Assembly: GCA_947626265.1 (NCBI GenBank)
Contig: CANQRM010000007.1
Span: 60,497-124,496 of the forward strand
DNA from: an uncultured Oscillospiraceae bacterium
GTDB taxonomy: Bacteria > Bacillota > Clostridia > Oscillospirales > Oscillospiraceae
Direction: 5' to 3'
Length of the DNA: 64,000 nt
Positions 56,277 to 64,000 of this stretch are shown here, piece by piece; the stretch's first letter is position 1; the number at the start of each line of letters is the position of its first letter. Under the pieces are notes generated by a model. That model saw only the letters and a list, made by a program, of their open reading frames with translations. It did not search any database and was not told where the DNA came from. The position numbers and the translations under genes were made by a program.

Positions 56277-57545
56277 TCACCAATCCGGCGTGTACCAATA
56301 ATTATAGACTGCAAAATTCTGGATGTGGAAAAGGTCCAGGTCCCCATGCCGCTCCGGGCGGGTGTCCTCCAGCTCCACGTCGTATATCCAGTCTGTGCCC
56401 CACTCGTCGGGGATGACCACGAAGCTGTGGGGGCCGTTGAACTGATTGACTGTGGCGGCCACGATCTGCGCGTTCCAGCCAAGGCACCGGGCCAGCAGGC
56501 CGAAGGCGGCCGCATAGCCGTAGCAGGTGCCGCCGCCGTAGCGGAAAAACCGGGAGGCGCGCTGGAATTCCCAGCCGGTGGAGCCCACCTCCTCCGGCGT
56601 CTGGTCCCGGGGCGTGACGATGTACTCAAAGTTGTTTTTTACATAGAGATAGACAGCCTGCAGGGCCTCCTCGCCCTCCAGCTTATCGGCCCCGCTGTCT
56701 ATAAGGGCCTGGCGCAGCTTTTCATCCAGAGAAGCATTTCCCGTGGTGTAGCGCCCATCGGCGTCGAAGGACCACACGCCATATGTCCCGCTGCGGATGA
56801 GCTCACCGTTTTCGTCGGCGGCATACAGCCACCCGTGGAGCCTGTAGACGCCCTCCTCCCGCAGGGGTATCTCCCCCTCGGTGGCCGCGTCGGCCATCCA
56901 GGCCCACGCCTCATCGTCCGCGTCCACATCCCCGGGCAGCCCCTCGCCCAGGATGAGACGCCCCTCGTCCGGCGTCCGGCCGGACAGCTTCACCAGCGCC
57001 ACAGCCGCCTCCCGGCGGGTGAGGCGCGCCTCGCTTTCCGTCAAAAGCGTCTGCTCCTCCACGGCCTGGGCCAGCTCCTCCGCCCGGTCGCCGTCCTTCC
57101 CGGGAAGGCTCACGGAGAGCCTGTCCAGGGTCTCGTAAAGGGCCATGCGCCCCACGTTCCGGTCGGTCCGCATGCCGGGTTCGATGGCGCCCGCGGCCGT
57201 GAGCCGCGCCAGGGCGTCTTCTCTTTCCGGCAAGCCGTCCAGCAGCGCCTCCAGCGCCTGGGCCAGCTCCCCGTAGGTGAGGTCCTCCTCCGGGCGGAAG
57301 AGGCCCTCGCCGGTGAGGTGCATCAGCGCCGGGTGGTCCTCCCGGCTCTGCATGCGCAGGGGCATGGGGGTGGGGGTGGGCTCCGGGGTAGCGGTAGGCG
57401 CAGGGGTCGCCGTGGCAGATGCTTCCACCCAGGCGGCCAGGGTGTCGTCGGGCCCGCCCGCGGTCTCGGATGAACGGACACCCGCCACCAGCACCGACAG
57501 TGCCAGGGCGGCCAGGATCATGTAAAGGATGCTCTGCTTTTTCAT
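56277..57545 (-). CDS. Secreted transglutaminase-like protein with SLH-like region
   Basis: 422 residues. N-terminal signal anchor at about 5-24 (ILYMILAALALSVLVAGVRS), then a Pro/Thr-rich spacer ([15 protein letters not shown]). Residues about 70-235 look like S-layer-homology-type repeats (LTYGELAQALEALLDGLPER, LTRREAAVALVKLSGRTPDE). Residues about 290-420 are a transglutaminase-like fold with Cys (GGGTCYGYAAAFGLL), His (NGPHSFVVI) and Asp (WIYDVELED). Probably a cell-wall-associated hydrolase or cross-linking enzyme; substrate unknown. Confidence 0.75.
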   Translation of the reverse strand: MKKQSILYMILAALALSVLVAGVRSSETAGGPDDTLAAWVEASATATPAPTATPEPTPTPMPLRMQSREDHPALMHLTGEGLFRPEEDLTYGELAQALEALLDGLPEREDALARLTAAGAIEPGMRTDRNVGRMALYETLDRLSVSLPGKDGDRAEELAQAVEEQTLLTESEARLTRREAAVALVKLSGRTPDEGRLILGEGLPGDVDADDEAWAWMADAATEGEIPLREEGVYRLHGWLYAADENGELIRSGTYGVWSFDADGRYTTGNASLDEKLRQALIDSGADKLEGEEALQAVYLYVKNNFEYIVTPRDQTPEEVGSTGWEFQRASRFFRYGGGTCYGYAAAFGLLARCLGWNAQIVAATVNQFNGPHSFVVIPDEWGTDWIYDVELEDTRPERHGDLDLFHIQNFAVYNYWYTPDW

Positions 57546-57731
57546 GGGTATCTTTCTCTGTTACCTGTTGTCTATTTTATACTGACTTCCAAATAATAAC
57601 AATCAATTTCCAGAAGTTTTCCAGCTCAAAAACCACTAAAAATTTCGTCGGCTAATGAAACAAAATGCCCGAAAAATTCGCAGTTTCCACAATATCCCAA
57701 CTCGGTATTTGTCGCTCTCCATTTTTTGCAC

Positions 57732-57759
57732 AAAATCCCGGGCTCCAGCCCGGGATTTT
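57732..57759 (-). terminator. Terminator of the NYN-domain gene
   Basis: Perfect 13-bp stem AAAATCCCGGGCT (57732-57744) with AGCCCGGGATTTT (57747-57759), 2-base loop. It lies 18 bases after the stop of the minus-strand gene at 57778. The rest of 57546-57777 is AT-rich and shows no gene. Confidence 0.8.
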
Positions 57760-57777
57760 GCCGAATCGTTTTTAAAA

Positions 57778-58644
57778 TCACATTTCCAAGTCCCGGATAT
57801 AGACGATCTTGCTGCGGGGGTCGGATTTGTCCTGCCGCTCCTCCACCTCGAACCGGTCGATGGCCTTCACCATGCCGGACAGCTTTGAGAAACCGTAGCT
57901 GCGGGTATCAAAGTCCGGGCGCTTTTTCTGGATGAGCTGGCCCACGGCCCCCAGGGACACGTAGTCGTCGTCCCCGGCGCCGGACAGGTCCATGATGGAG
58001 TCAGCGATGAGCCAGACGATGCTGTCCGGTATCTGCCGGGTATCGCCGGCGGCGGGCGCCTTGGGCTGGGGCTCGGGCTCCGGCTCCTTCTTCACGGGGG
58101 CAGCGGTCTTTTTCGCCGGCTCGGTCTTCTTCACCGGCTCCACCTTCTTCCGCCGGGCGTTCTGCGCCGTCTTGCCGGTGACCTTCGCGGCCTTCTCCCG
58201 GATGACCTCGATGTAGATGAACTTGTTGCAGGCGGCGATGAGGGGGCTGGGGGTCTTCTGCTCGCCGATGCCGATGACGAACTGGCCCGCCTCCCGCAGC
58301 CGCCGGGCCAGGCCCGTGAAGTCGCTGTCGGAGCTGACGAGCACGAAGCCGTCCGTGTTGCCGGAGTAAAGGATATCCATGGCGTCGATGATCATAGCCG
58401 AGTCGGTGGAGTTCTTCCCCTTGGTGTAGGCGAACTGCTGGATGGGGGTGACGGAGTTGTCCAAAAGCACCTGCTTCCACCCCGCCAGATTGCGGGTGGA
58501 CCAGTCGCCGTAGGCCTTTTTCAGATTCGGTGTCCCGTAGATGGCCACCTCCTCCATGATGCCCTGCAGGCAGTCCCGGGGGGCGTTGTCCGCGTCGATG
58601 AGCACAGCCAGCCGCAGATTTTTGTCGTTATCATTCATGGGCAT
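57778..58644 (-). CDS. NYN-domain protein with C-terminal OST-HTH/LOTUS domain
   Basis: 288 residues. Residues about 8-150 are a NYN (PIN-like) nuclease domain with acidic residues at LAVLIDADNAPRD, STDSAMIIDAMDIL and VLVSSDSDFTGLARRLRE. A Lys/Pro-rich linker (about 165-205) follows. Residues about 212-285 match the OST-HTH/LOTUS RNA-binding domain (YVSLGAVGQLIQKKRPDFDT, YGFSKLSGMVKAI). Likely an RNA-processing or RNA-decay enzyme. GGAGGGA precedes the ATG at 58644. Confidence 0.85.
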   Translation of the reverse strand: MPMNDNDKNLRLAVLIDADNAPRDCLQGIMEEVAIYGTPNLKKAYGDWSTRNLAGWKQVLLDNSVTPIQQFAYTKGKNSTDSAMIIDAMDILYSGNTDGFVLVSSDSDFTGLARRLREAGQFVIGIGEQKTPSPLIAACNKFIYIEVIREKAAKVTGKTAQNARRKKVEPVKKTEPAKKTAAPVKKEPEPEPQPKAPAAGDTRQIPDSIVWLIADSIMDLSGAGDDDYVSLGAVGQLIQKKRPDFDTRSYGFSKLSGMVKAIDRFEVEERQDKSDPRSKIVYIRDLEM

Positions 58645-58673
58645 GAAAATATCCCTCCAATTTCTTTGCCTTT

Positions 58674-58702
58674 AGTATACAGTAACGGCGGCATATTTGC
58701 AA
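58674..58702 (-). promoter_or_regulatory. Promoter of the NYN-domain gene
   Basis: On the minus strand TTGCAA (58697-58702) and TATACT (complement of 58674-58679), 17 bases apart, 30 bases before the start codon. Confidence 0.7.
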
Positions 58703-58761
58703 ATTAGTTTACATAATATTACTTCCATTTGTAAACATTTTTCAGCAAAGCAAGAAAAAAC

Positions 58762-58790
58762 TTGAAACGGGCCATACCCTGTAATATAAT
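58762..58790 (+). promoter_or_regulatory. Promoter of the foldase gene
   Basis: TTGAAA at 58762-58767 and TATAAT at 58785-58790, 17 bases apart. Transcription would start near 58797, only about 15 bases before the ATG at 58812, which favours the second ATG at 58836 as the real start. Confidence 0.75.
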
Positions 58791-58835
58791 ATTTGAGCTT
58801 ATGCGAATACTATGGCAAGGGGTGTCAACAAAACT

Positions 58836-60440
58836 ATGAGTGCTTCCAAGGATAAAAAGCTCCGCAAGCAGCAGATCGCGGAGGGGACCGACAAGCGCAC
58901 GGCCGCCCAGAAGGCCGAAAAGGCCAAACAGCGCAAGAGCGCCATCACCTATACCCTGGTGGCCATCGTGCTGGTGGTCTTCTTTGCGTTCATCTTCATC
59001 TATAACTCCTCCTGGCCCAGCCGCCACATGACCGCCGTCACCGTGGACGGGACGGACTACTCCGTGGCCCAGGCCAACTTCTATTACTCCAACAGCTACA
59101 TGAACTTCTACAACAACTACGCCACCTACATCAACTATGGCATGTTCTTCGATCCCCAGCAGAGCCTGGCGGATCAGGATTACGGCGACGGCACGACCTG
59201 GCGGGACTTCTTCCGGGATTCCGCCGTCCAGGACATCGCCCAGGTGCAGATGCTCTGCGACGAGGCGGAGGCCGCCGGCTTCACCCTCAGCGAAGAGCAG
59301 CAGGCCCTCTTCGACCAGCAGTATGAGTCTCTGACCTCCAACTGGTCCAGCCTGAACTACGAGAGCCTCCAGCAGTATATCAACCTCAACTACGGCAAGG
59401 GCGTGGACGAGGACATGCTCCACGAGGAGCTTTACCGCACGTTCCTGGCCTCCGCCTATGCCGACAGCGTGAGAGAGGGCTTTGAATACACCACGGCGGA
59501 GCTGGACGACCACTACGCCGAAGAGGCGGACCAGATGGACGAGATCACTTACGCCGTGTACACCGTCTCCGCCCCTGTGGACGAGACTGAGACCGCTGAG
59601 GAGCCCGCGGAGGATGCCGCCGACGCCGAGGCCGCGGAGGACACCGCCGAGCCGGAGGTCACGCCCGAGCCCGAACCCGCCGAGCCCGCTCTGGACCAGA
59701 CGGCCATCGACGCGTTCCTGGAGGCCGTGGACGGCACCGACGAGGAGACCTTCTCCGATTATATCGCGGAGAACTTTGACGGCGCGACTGTCGCCCCCGT
59801 CACCCTGGCGGGCAGCAGCCTCTCCGCCAATTACTCCGAGTTCCTGCTGGACGCCGGCCGCAAGGCGGGCGACGCCGACGCCATCACCGCCGACGACGGC
59901 ACCGTGTACCTGGTCATGTTCCTGGACCGGGACGCCAACGACTATAAGCTGCCCGGCTTCCGGCACATCCTGGTGAACGCCCAGGATACGGACGGCGACG
60001 GCGTCTACAGCGAGGAGGAGATCCAGGCCGCGGCCGACGCGGCCCAGGCCATCCTGGACGAGTGGAAGGCCGGCGACGCCACCGAGGACAGCTTCGCCGC
60101 TCTTGCCAATGAGCGCAGCGAGGACTCCGGTTCCAACACCAGCGGCGGCCTTTATGAGAACGTGCCCAAGGGCCAGATGGTCCCGCCCATCGACGAGTGG
60201 ATCTATGACAGCGCCCGCAAGGCCGGCGACACCACCGTCGTCACCTACGACGGCCAGAACGAGGGCTCCTACACCGGCGCCCACGTGGTGTACTTCACCG
60301 GTCTGAGCGACCTGACCTACGCCCGGACCATCGCCGACAGCGAGATGCGCACCGAGGCCTTCAACGCCTTCATCGAGGAGCACATGACCGGCTATGAGCC
60401 CGTCACCGCCCACATGGGCATGGTGGGCAAGCACCACTAA
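58836..60440 (+). CDS. Membrane-anchored parvulin-type peptidyl-prolyl isomerase
   Basis: 534 residues. Lys-rich N-terminus, one membrane segment at about 38-58 (AITYTLVAIVLVVFFAFIFI), then an extracellular SurA/PrsA-like chaperone region with Tyr/Asn-rich helices. An acidic Ala/Glu/Pro linker covers about 250-290 (AEDTAEPEVTPEPEPAEPA). A parvulin domain lies at about 370-490 (PGFRHILVNAQDTDGDG, FAALANERSEDSGSNTSGGL). Helps secreted proteins fold outside the membrane. The start at 58836 is preferred because of AAGGGG upstream and the promoter position. Confidence 0.78.
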   Translation: MSASKDKKLRKQQIAEGTDKRTAAQKAEKAKQRKSAITYTLVAIVLVVFFAFIFIYNSSWPSRHMTAVTVDGTDYSVAQANFYYSNSYMNFYNNYATYINYGMFFDPQQSLADQDYGDGTTWRDFFRDSAVQDIAQVQMLCDEAEAAGFTLSEEQQALFDQQYESLTSNWSSLNYESLQQYINLNYGKGVDEDMLHEELYRTFLASAYADSVREGFEYTTAELDDHYAEEADQMDEITYAVYTVSAPVDETETAEEPAEDAADAEAAEDTAEPEVTPEPEPAEPALDQTAIDAFLEAVDGTDEETFSDYIAENFDGATVAPVTLAGSSLSANYSEFLLDAGRKAGDADAITADDGTVYLVMFLDRDANDYKLPGFRHILVNAQDTDGDGVYSEEEIQAAADAAQAILDEWKAGDATEDSFAALANERSEDSGSNTSGGLYENVPKGQMVPPIDEWIYDSARKAGDTTVVTYDGQNEGSYTGAHVVYFTGLSDLTYARTIADSEMRTEAFNAFIEEHMTGYEPVTAHMGMVGKHH

Positions 60441-60467
60441 TAAGATACCATACGATACCGTTCCCAA

Positions 60468-60502
60468 GGCGGGAGCATCCCAAGGATGCTCCCGCCTTTT
60501 TT
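60468..60502 (+). terminator. Intrinsic terminator after the foldase gene
   Basis: GGCGGGAGCATCC (60468-60480) pairs with GGATGCTCCCGCC (60484-60496), 3-base loop, then six T. Confidence 0.92.
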
Positions 60503-60525
60503 CGTGAAAAAGGGCATGGACTTTC

Positions 60526-60554
60526 TTGACAACGGCGGGCCGCTGTGCGATAAT
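60526..60554 (+). promoter_or_regulatory. Promoter of the pyruvate:ferredoxin oxidoreductase gene
   Basis: TTGACA at 60526-60531 and GATAAT at 60549-60554, 17 bases apart. The leader is about 50 bases and ends in AAGGGGAAGGAG before the start codon at 60613. Confidence 0.75.
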
Positions 60555-60612
60555 AAGATTTGCTTAGACTTTTAATAAGTTTAGCAACTGTAAGGGGAAG
60601 GAGTTTTTTGAT

Positions 60613-63600
60613 ATGGTCAAGAAAACGATGGACGGCAACGAGGCCGCCGCCTACGCAAGCTATGCCTTTACGGAGGTCGCCACCATCTATCCGATAACCC
60701 CGTCCAGTCCCATGGCGGAGCACGTGGACGCCTGGGCCGCCAACGGGAAGCTCAATATGTTCGGCCAGCCGGTCCGGCTCATGGAGATGCAGAGCGAGGC
60801 GGGCGCCTGCGGCGCCATGCACGGGTCCCTGGAGGCCGGGGCATTGTCCACCAGCTACACCGCCAGCCAAGGGCTCATGCTGATGATACCGCCCCTTTAC
60901 CGCATCGCGGGGCAGCTTCTCCCCGGCGTCATCCATGTGGCGGCCCGGACGGTGGGCACCAGCGCGTTCTCCATCTTCGGCGACCACTCAGACGTGATGG
61001 CCTGCCGGCAGACTGGCTTTGCCCAGCTGGCCTCCTCCTGCGTGCAGGAGTGCATGGACCTGGCGGCGGTGGCCCATCTTTCCGCCGTAAAGAGCCGGGT
61101 GCCCTTCATGCACTTCTTCGACGGCTTCCGCACCAGCCATGAGATACAGAAGATCGACGTGCTGGACTACGAGGACCTGAAGAAGATGCTGGACATGGAC
61201 GCTCTCGCCAAATTCCGGGCCAACGCCCTGAACAGCGAGCACCCCCTCATGCGCTCCACGGTCATCAACCCGGACACCGCCTTCCAGCTGCGGGAGGCCG
61301 TGAACCCCTACTACGAGGCCGTGCCCGGCATCGTGGAGGATTATATGCTTAAGATGAGCGCCCTCACCGGCCGGGACTACAAGCTCTTCAACTACTACGG
61401 CGCTCCCGATGCGGAACATGTGGTAGTGGCTATGGGCAGCGTGTCCGGCTGTCTGCAGGAGGTCGTTGACTATCTGGCCAAACAGGGTCGGAAGGTGGGC
61501 TTTTTGCAGGTACGCCTCTACCGCCCCTTCAGCGCGGAGCATTTCCTGGCCGCCCTGCCCCAGTCCTGCCAAGTGCTGACGGCCCTGGACCGGACGAAGG
61601 AGCCCGGCGCCAACGGCGAGCCCCTTTACGAGGATGTGTGCTCGGTGCTCATCCACGGCGGCCGGCACATCAAGGTCCTGGGCGGCCGCTACGGCCTTTC
61701 CAGCAAGGACACCACCCCCGCCCAGATGATCGCCGTATACGACAACATGGCCGGGGCCCAGCAGGACCACTTCACCGTGGGCATCACCGACGACGTCACT
61801 CACCACTCCCTGCCCATCGGGGAGAACGTGGTCACGGCGGACGAGAAGACCATCTCCTGCAAGTTCTGGGGTCTGGGCGGCGACGGCACCGTGGGCGCCA
61901 ACAAAAACTCCATCAAGATCATCGGCGACAACACGGACCAGTACGTGCAGGCCTATTTTGAATACGACACGAAAAAGTCCGGCGGCGTCACCAAGAGCCA
62001 CCTGCGCTTCGGCCACAATCCGATACTCTCCACCTACTACGTGACCATGGCGGACTTCATCGCCTGCCACAACCAGAGCTATATCCCCAAGTACGACATC
62101 GTGACCGAGCTGAAACCCGGCGGCACGTTCTTACTCAACTGCAACTGGTCCGACGGGGACCTGGAGACGCACCTGCCCAACAAGGTCAAGCGCCTCCTGG
62201 CCCAGCGGAAGGCGAAGTTTTACACCATCGACGCCACCGATATCGCCGACGACCTGGGCCTTGGCAATCGCACCAACACGGTGCTCCAGGCGGCCTTCTT
62301 CAAGCTGGCCGGCATCCTGCCCGTGGACCAGGTGGTGGGCTACATGAAGTCCGCCATCGAGAAGACCTACGGCCGCAAGGGCGACAAGGTGGTGACCATG
62401 AACTGCGCCGCGGTGGACGCGGGGCTCAAGGGCGTGCACGAGGTGAAGGTGCCCGCCGCCTGGGCGGACCTTTCCGACGAGCCCGAGGCTGTGGACACGG
62501 AAAATCCCTGGTACATCCGCACGGTCATGCACGCGGTGAACGCCCAGAAGGGCGACGATCTGCCGGTGAGCGTGTTCGCCGATAGGGCCGACGGCACCAT
62601 GCCCCTGTCCACTTCCAAGTACGAAAAGCGGGGCTTCGCCTCCCATGTGGCCAGCTGGGTGCCGGAAAACTGCATCGGCTGCAACCTGTGCTCCGTCATG
62701 TGCCCCCACGCAGCCATCCGGCCCTTCCTGGTGAACGAGGAAGAGGCAAAGGCCGCGCCGGAGGGCTACGTCACCAATGAGGCCAGGGGCAAGGGGTTCG
62801 AGGGCCTGCGCTACCGCATCCAGGTGGACCCCCTGGACTGCACCGGCTGCGGCACCTGTGCCGCCTCCTGCCCGGCGCCCAAAAAGGCCATCGCCATGCA
62901 GCCCATCGAGAGCCAGCTGCCCCAGCAGAAGAATTGGGATTACAGCCTCTCCCTCTCCCCCAAGAAGAACCCCATGAACAAGTTCACCGTCAAGGGCAGC
63001 CAGTTCGAGCAGCCGCTCCTGGAGTTCTCCGGGGCCTGCGCCGGCTGCGGTGAGACGCCCTATATGAAGATGATGACCCAGCTCTTCGGCGAGCGGATGG
63101 TGGTGGCCAATGCCACGGGCTGCACCCAGGCCTGGGGTTTCTCCATGCCCAGCTACCCCTACACCACCCGCCCCAATGGCCGGGGCCCGGCCATGTCCAA
63201 CTCCCTCTTTGAAAACAACGCCGAGTACTCTCTCGGCATGGTGCTGAGCGTGCGCCAGCAGCGGCTGCGCCTGGCCAAAGAGGTCACGGAGCTGATGGCC
63301 CAGACCAAGGACGAAAAGCTCAAGGCGGCCTTGAAAGCCTGGCTGGACGGCTTTGAGGACAAGGAGAATACCCTCGCGCTCAGCGACGCGGTCATCGACG
63401 CGCTGAAGGCCTGCCCGGAGACCGGCGGCGTCATCGACGCAGTACGGGCCGCCCAGGACCAGCTGGTGAAGAAGAGCATGTGGATGTACGGCGGCGACGG
63501 CTGGGCCTACGACATCGGCTACGGCGGCCTGGACCACGTGCTGGCCTCCGGCGAGGACGTGAATATCCTGGTGGTGGACACGGAGGTATACTCCAATACC

Positions 63601-63942
63601 GGCGGCCAGGCCTCCAAGGCCACTCCCTACGGCGCGGTGGCCCAGTTTGCCGCCGCGGGCAAGCGTACCGCCAAGAAGGACCTGGGCATGCTGGCCACCC
63701 AGTACCAGAACGTGTATGTGGCCTCCGTGGCCATCGGCGCGGACCCGGCCCAGTTCATCCGGGCCCTCCAGGAGGCGGAGGCCCACAACGGCCCCTCCCT
63801 CATCGTGGCCTACGCCCCCTGCATCAACCACGGCATCGTCAAGGGCATGGCCTACTCCCAGGAGGAGGCGAAGCTGGCTGTAAAGAGCGGCTACTGGGTG
63901 CTGTACCGCTATATCCCCGAGCTGAATGCTCATGTACGGTAA
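60613..63942 (+). CDS. nifJ: Pyruvate:ferredoxin oxidoreductase, C-terminus replaced
   Basis: Single-chain PFOR of 1109 residues that oxidises pyruvate to acetyl-CoA, CO2 and reduced ferredoxin. Domains in order: pyruvate-binding (TIYPITPSSPMAEHVDAWAA), beta domain (FWGLGGDGTVGANKNSIKII), two ferredoxin-type 4Fe-4S motifs (CIGCNLCSVMCPH, CTGCGTCAASCP), and the TPP domain with its own cluster Cys (CAGCGETPY; GDGWAYDIGYGGLDH; DTEVYSNTGGQ). Homologues run about 60-65 residues past GYWxLYRYNP; here the frame changes to ELNAHVR and stops, so the last helix region is lost. Confidence 0.88.
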   Translation: MVKKTMDGNEAAAYASYAFTEVATIYPITPSSPMAEHVDAWAANGKLNMFGQPVRLMEMQSEAGACGAMHGSLEAGALSTSYTASQGLMLMIPPLYRIAGQLLPGVIHVAARTVGTSAFSIFGDHSDVMACRQTGFAQLASSCVQECMDLAAVAHLSAVKSRVPFMHFFDGFRTSHEIQKIDVLDYEDLKKMLDMDALAKFRANALNSEHPLMRSTVINPDTAFQLREAVNPYYEAVPGIVEDYMLKMSALTGRDYKLFNYYGAPDAEHVVVAMGSVSGCLQEVVDYLAKQGRKVGFLQVRLYRPFSAEHFLAALPQSCQVLTALDRTKEPGANGEPLYEDVCSVLIHGGRHIKVLGGRYGLSSKDTTPAQMIAVYDNMAGAQQDHFTVGITDDVTHHSLPIGENVVTADEKTISCKFWGLGGDGTVGANKNSIKIIGDNTDQYVQAYFEYDTKKSGGVTKSHLRFGHNPILSTYYVTMADFIACHNQSYIPKYDIVTELKPGGTFLLNCNWSDGDLETHLPNKVKRLLAQRKAKFYTIDATDIADDLGLGNRTNTVLQAAFFKLAGILPVDQVVGYMKSAIEKTYGRKGDKVVTMNCAAVDAGLKGVHEVKVPAAWADLSDEPEAVDTENPWYIRTVMHAVNAQKGDDLPVSVFADRADGTMPLSTSKYEKRGFASHVASWVPENCIGCNLCSVMCPHAAIRPFLVNEEEAKAAPEGYVTNEARGKGFEGLRYRIQVDPLDCTGCGTCAASCPAPKKAIAMQPIESQLPQQKNWDYSLSLSPKKNPMNKFTVKGSQFEQPLLEFSGACAGCGETPYMKMMTQLFGERMVVANATGCTQAWGFSMPSYPYTTRPNGRGPAMSNSLFENNAEYSLGMVLSVRQQRLRLAKEVTELMAQTKDEKLKAALKAWLDGFEDKENTLALSDAVIDALKACPETGGVIDAVRAAQDQLVKKSMWMYGGDGWAYDIGYGGLDHVLASGEDVNILVVDTEVYSNTGGQASKATPYGAVAQFAAAGKRTAKKDLGMLATQYQNVYVASVAIGADPAQFIRALQEAEAHNGPSLIVAYAPCINHGIVKGMAYSQEEAKLAVKSGYWVLYRYIPELNAHVR

Positions 63943-64000
63943 GGAAGCAAGCAACCGAAAACAAGAGATAGACCGCCAGCACTACACTATTCCGAACCAA
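63919..64000. other. Foreign-looking sequence at the end of PFOR
   Basis: From about 63919 the sequence no longer encodes PFOR and is less GC-rich than what precedes. A plus-strand frame begins ATGTACGGTAAGGAAGCAAG at 63931 (MYGKEASNRKQEIDRQHYTI) and is open to the window edge. I do not recognise it. It is likely the end of an inserted mobile element, or an assembly join. Confidence 0.45.

Noticed and set aside
62131..63954. Minus-strand frame of 607 codons
   Set aside because: Antisense of the PFOR gene, with His/Gly/Val-rich low-information sequence typical of such shadows.

Overview
The window is GC-rich DNA from a spore-forming, anaerobic Firmicute, most likely a gut Clostridium-class organism of the Oscillospiraceae type. 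The evidence is PolC-type DNA polymerase III, the spoIIGA-sigE sporulation pair, pyruvate:ferredoxin oxidoreductase, strong AGGAGG ribosome binding sites, and several carbohydrate ABC systems. No rRNA is present. One complete tRNA gene (tRNA-Lys) and one tRNA half (tRNA-Gln type) were found.

Layout. (1) 1-13.7 kb is an arabinan/arabinoside utilisation locus: GH127 beta-L-arabinofuranosidase, a DUF624/YesL membrane protein, then on the minus strand araN-araP-araQ-like ABC genes, a secreted GH43 endo-arabinanase and a GH51 arabinofuranosidase. Divergent from these are a cytoplasmic GH43 and a second GH51. The divergent intergenic region carries an AraR-like operator. An IS150-group insertion sequence (2740-4451) sits in the loop of the terminator between yesL and the first GH51 gene. 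(2) 13.7-16 kb has a small DUF6171 zinc-ribbon gene and a Na/Pi cotransporter. (3) 16.2-21.6 kb is a mobile region: a serine recombinase lacking its catalytic N-terminus, two divergent phage-like repressors with three operator-like repeats, small unknown genes with a duplicated 60-bp leader, a LigA-Ia/SWIM protein, a candidate type I toxin-antitoxin, and a tyrosine integrase next to half of a tRNA-Gln gene. tRNA-Lys follows. (4) 21.9-27.2 kb holds a second sugar ABC transporter, a PocR-AraC regulator and an N-acetylhexosamine-kinase-like gene, all on the minus strand.

(5) 27.4-35.0 kb is a plus-strand metabolic run: pyrG-purB-purA, then nadE, two-subunit class I fumarase and malic enzyme. Fumarate released by PurB can be turned to malate and pyruvate by the last three genes. 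(6) 35.1-37.2 kb encodes a surface protein with a long Pro-Thr stalk. (7) 37.2-46.7 kb is the conserved minus-strand operon pyrH-frr-uppS-dxr-rseP-ispG-polC, without the cdsA gene that usually lies between uppS and dxr. (8) 46.8-50.9 kb is spoIIGA-sigE, a dus gene, and an ECF sigma/anti-sigma pair. (9) 50.9-55.5 kb has a GntR regulator with a DUF5808 membrane protein, then a TM1266-type regulator with an NMT1/THI5-like ABC transporter. (10) 55.6-60.4 kb has a phosphopantetheinyl transferase, a transglutaminase-like protein, a NYN/LOTUS protein and a parvulin-type foldase. (11) 60.6-63.9 kb is a pyruvate:ferredoxin oxidoreductase whose C-terminus is replaced by different, less GC-rich sequence at the window edge.

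The parts most worth following up are the type I toxin-antitoxin candidate, the IS inside a terminator loop, the phage-type operator array, the LigA-Ia/SWIM protein and the truncated oxidoreductase. All assignments are made by reading the sequence; no database search was run.
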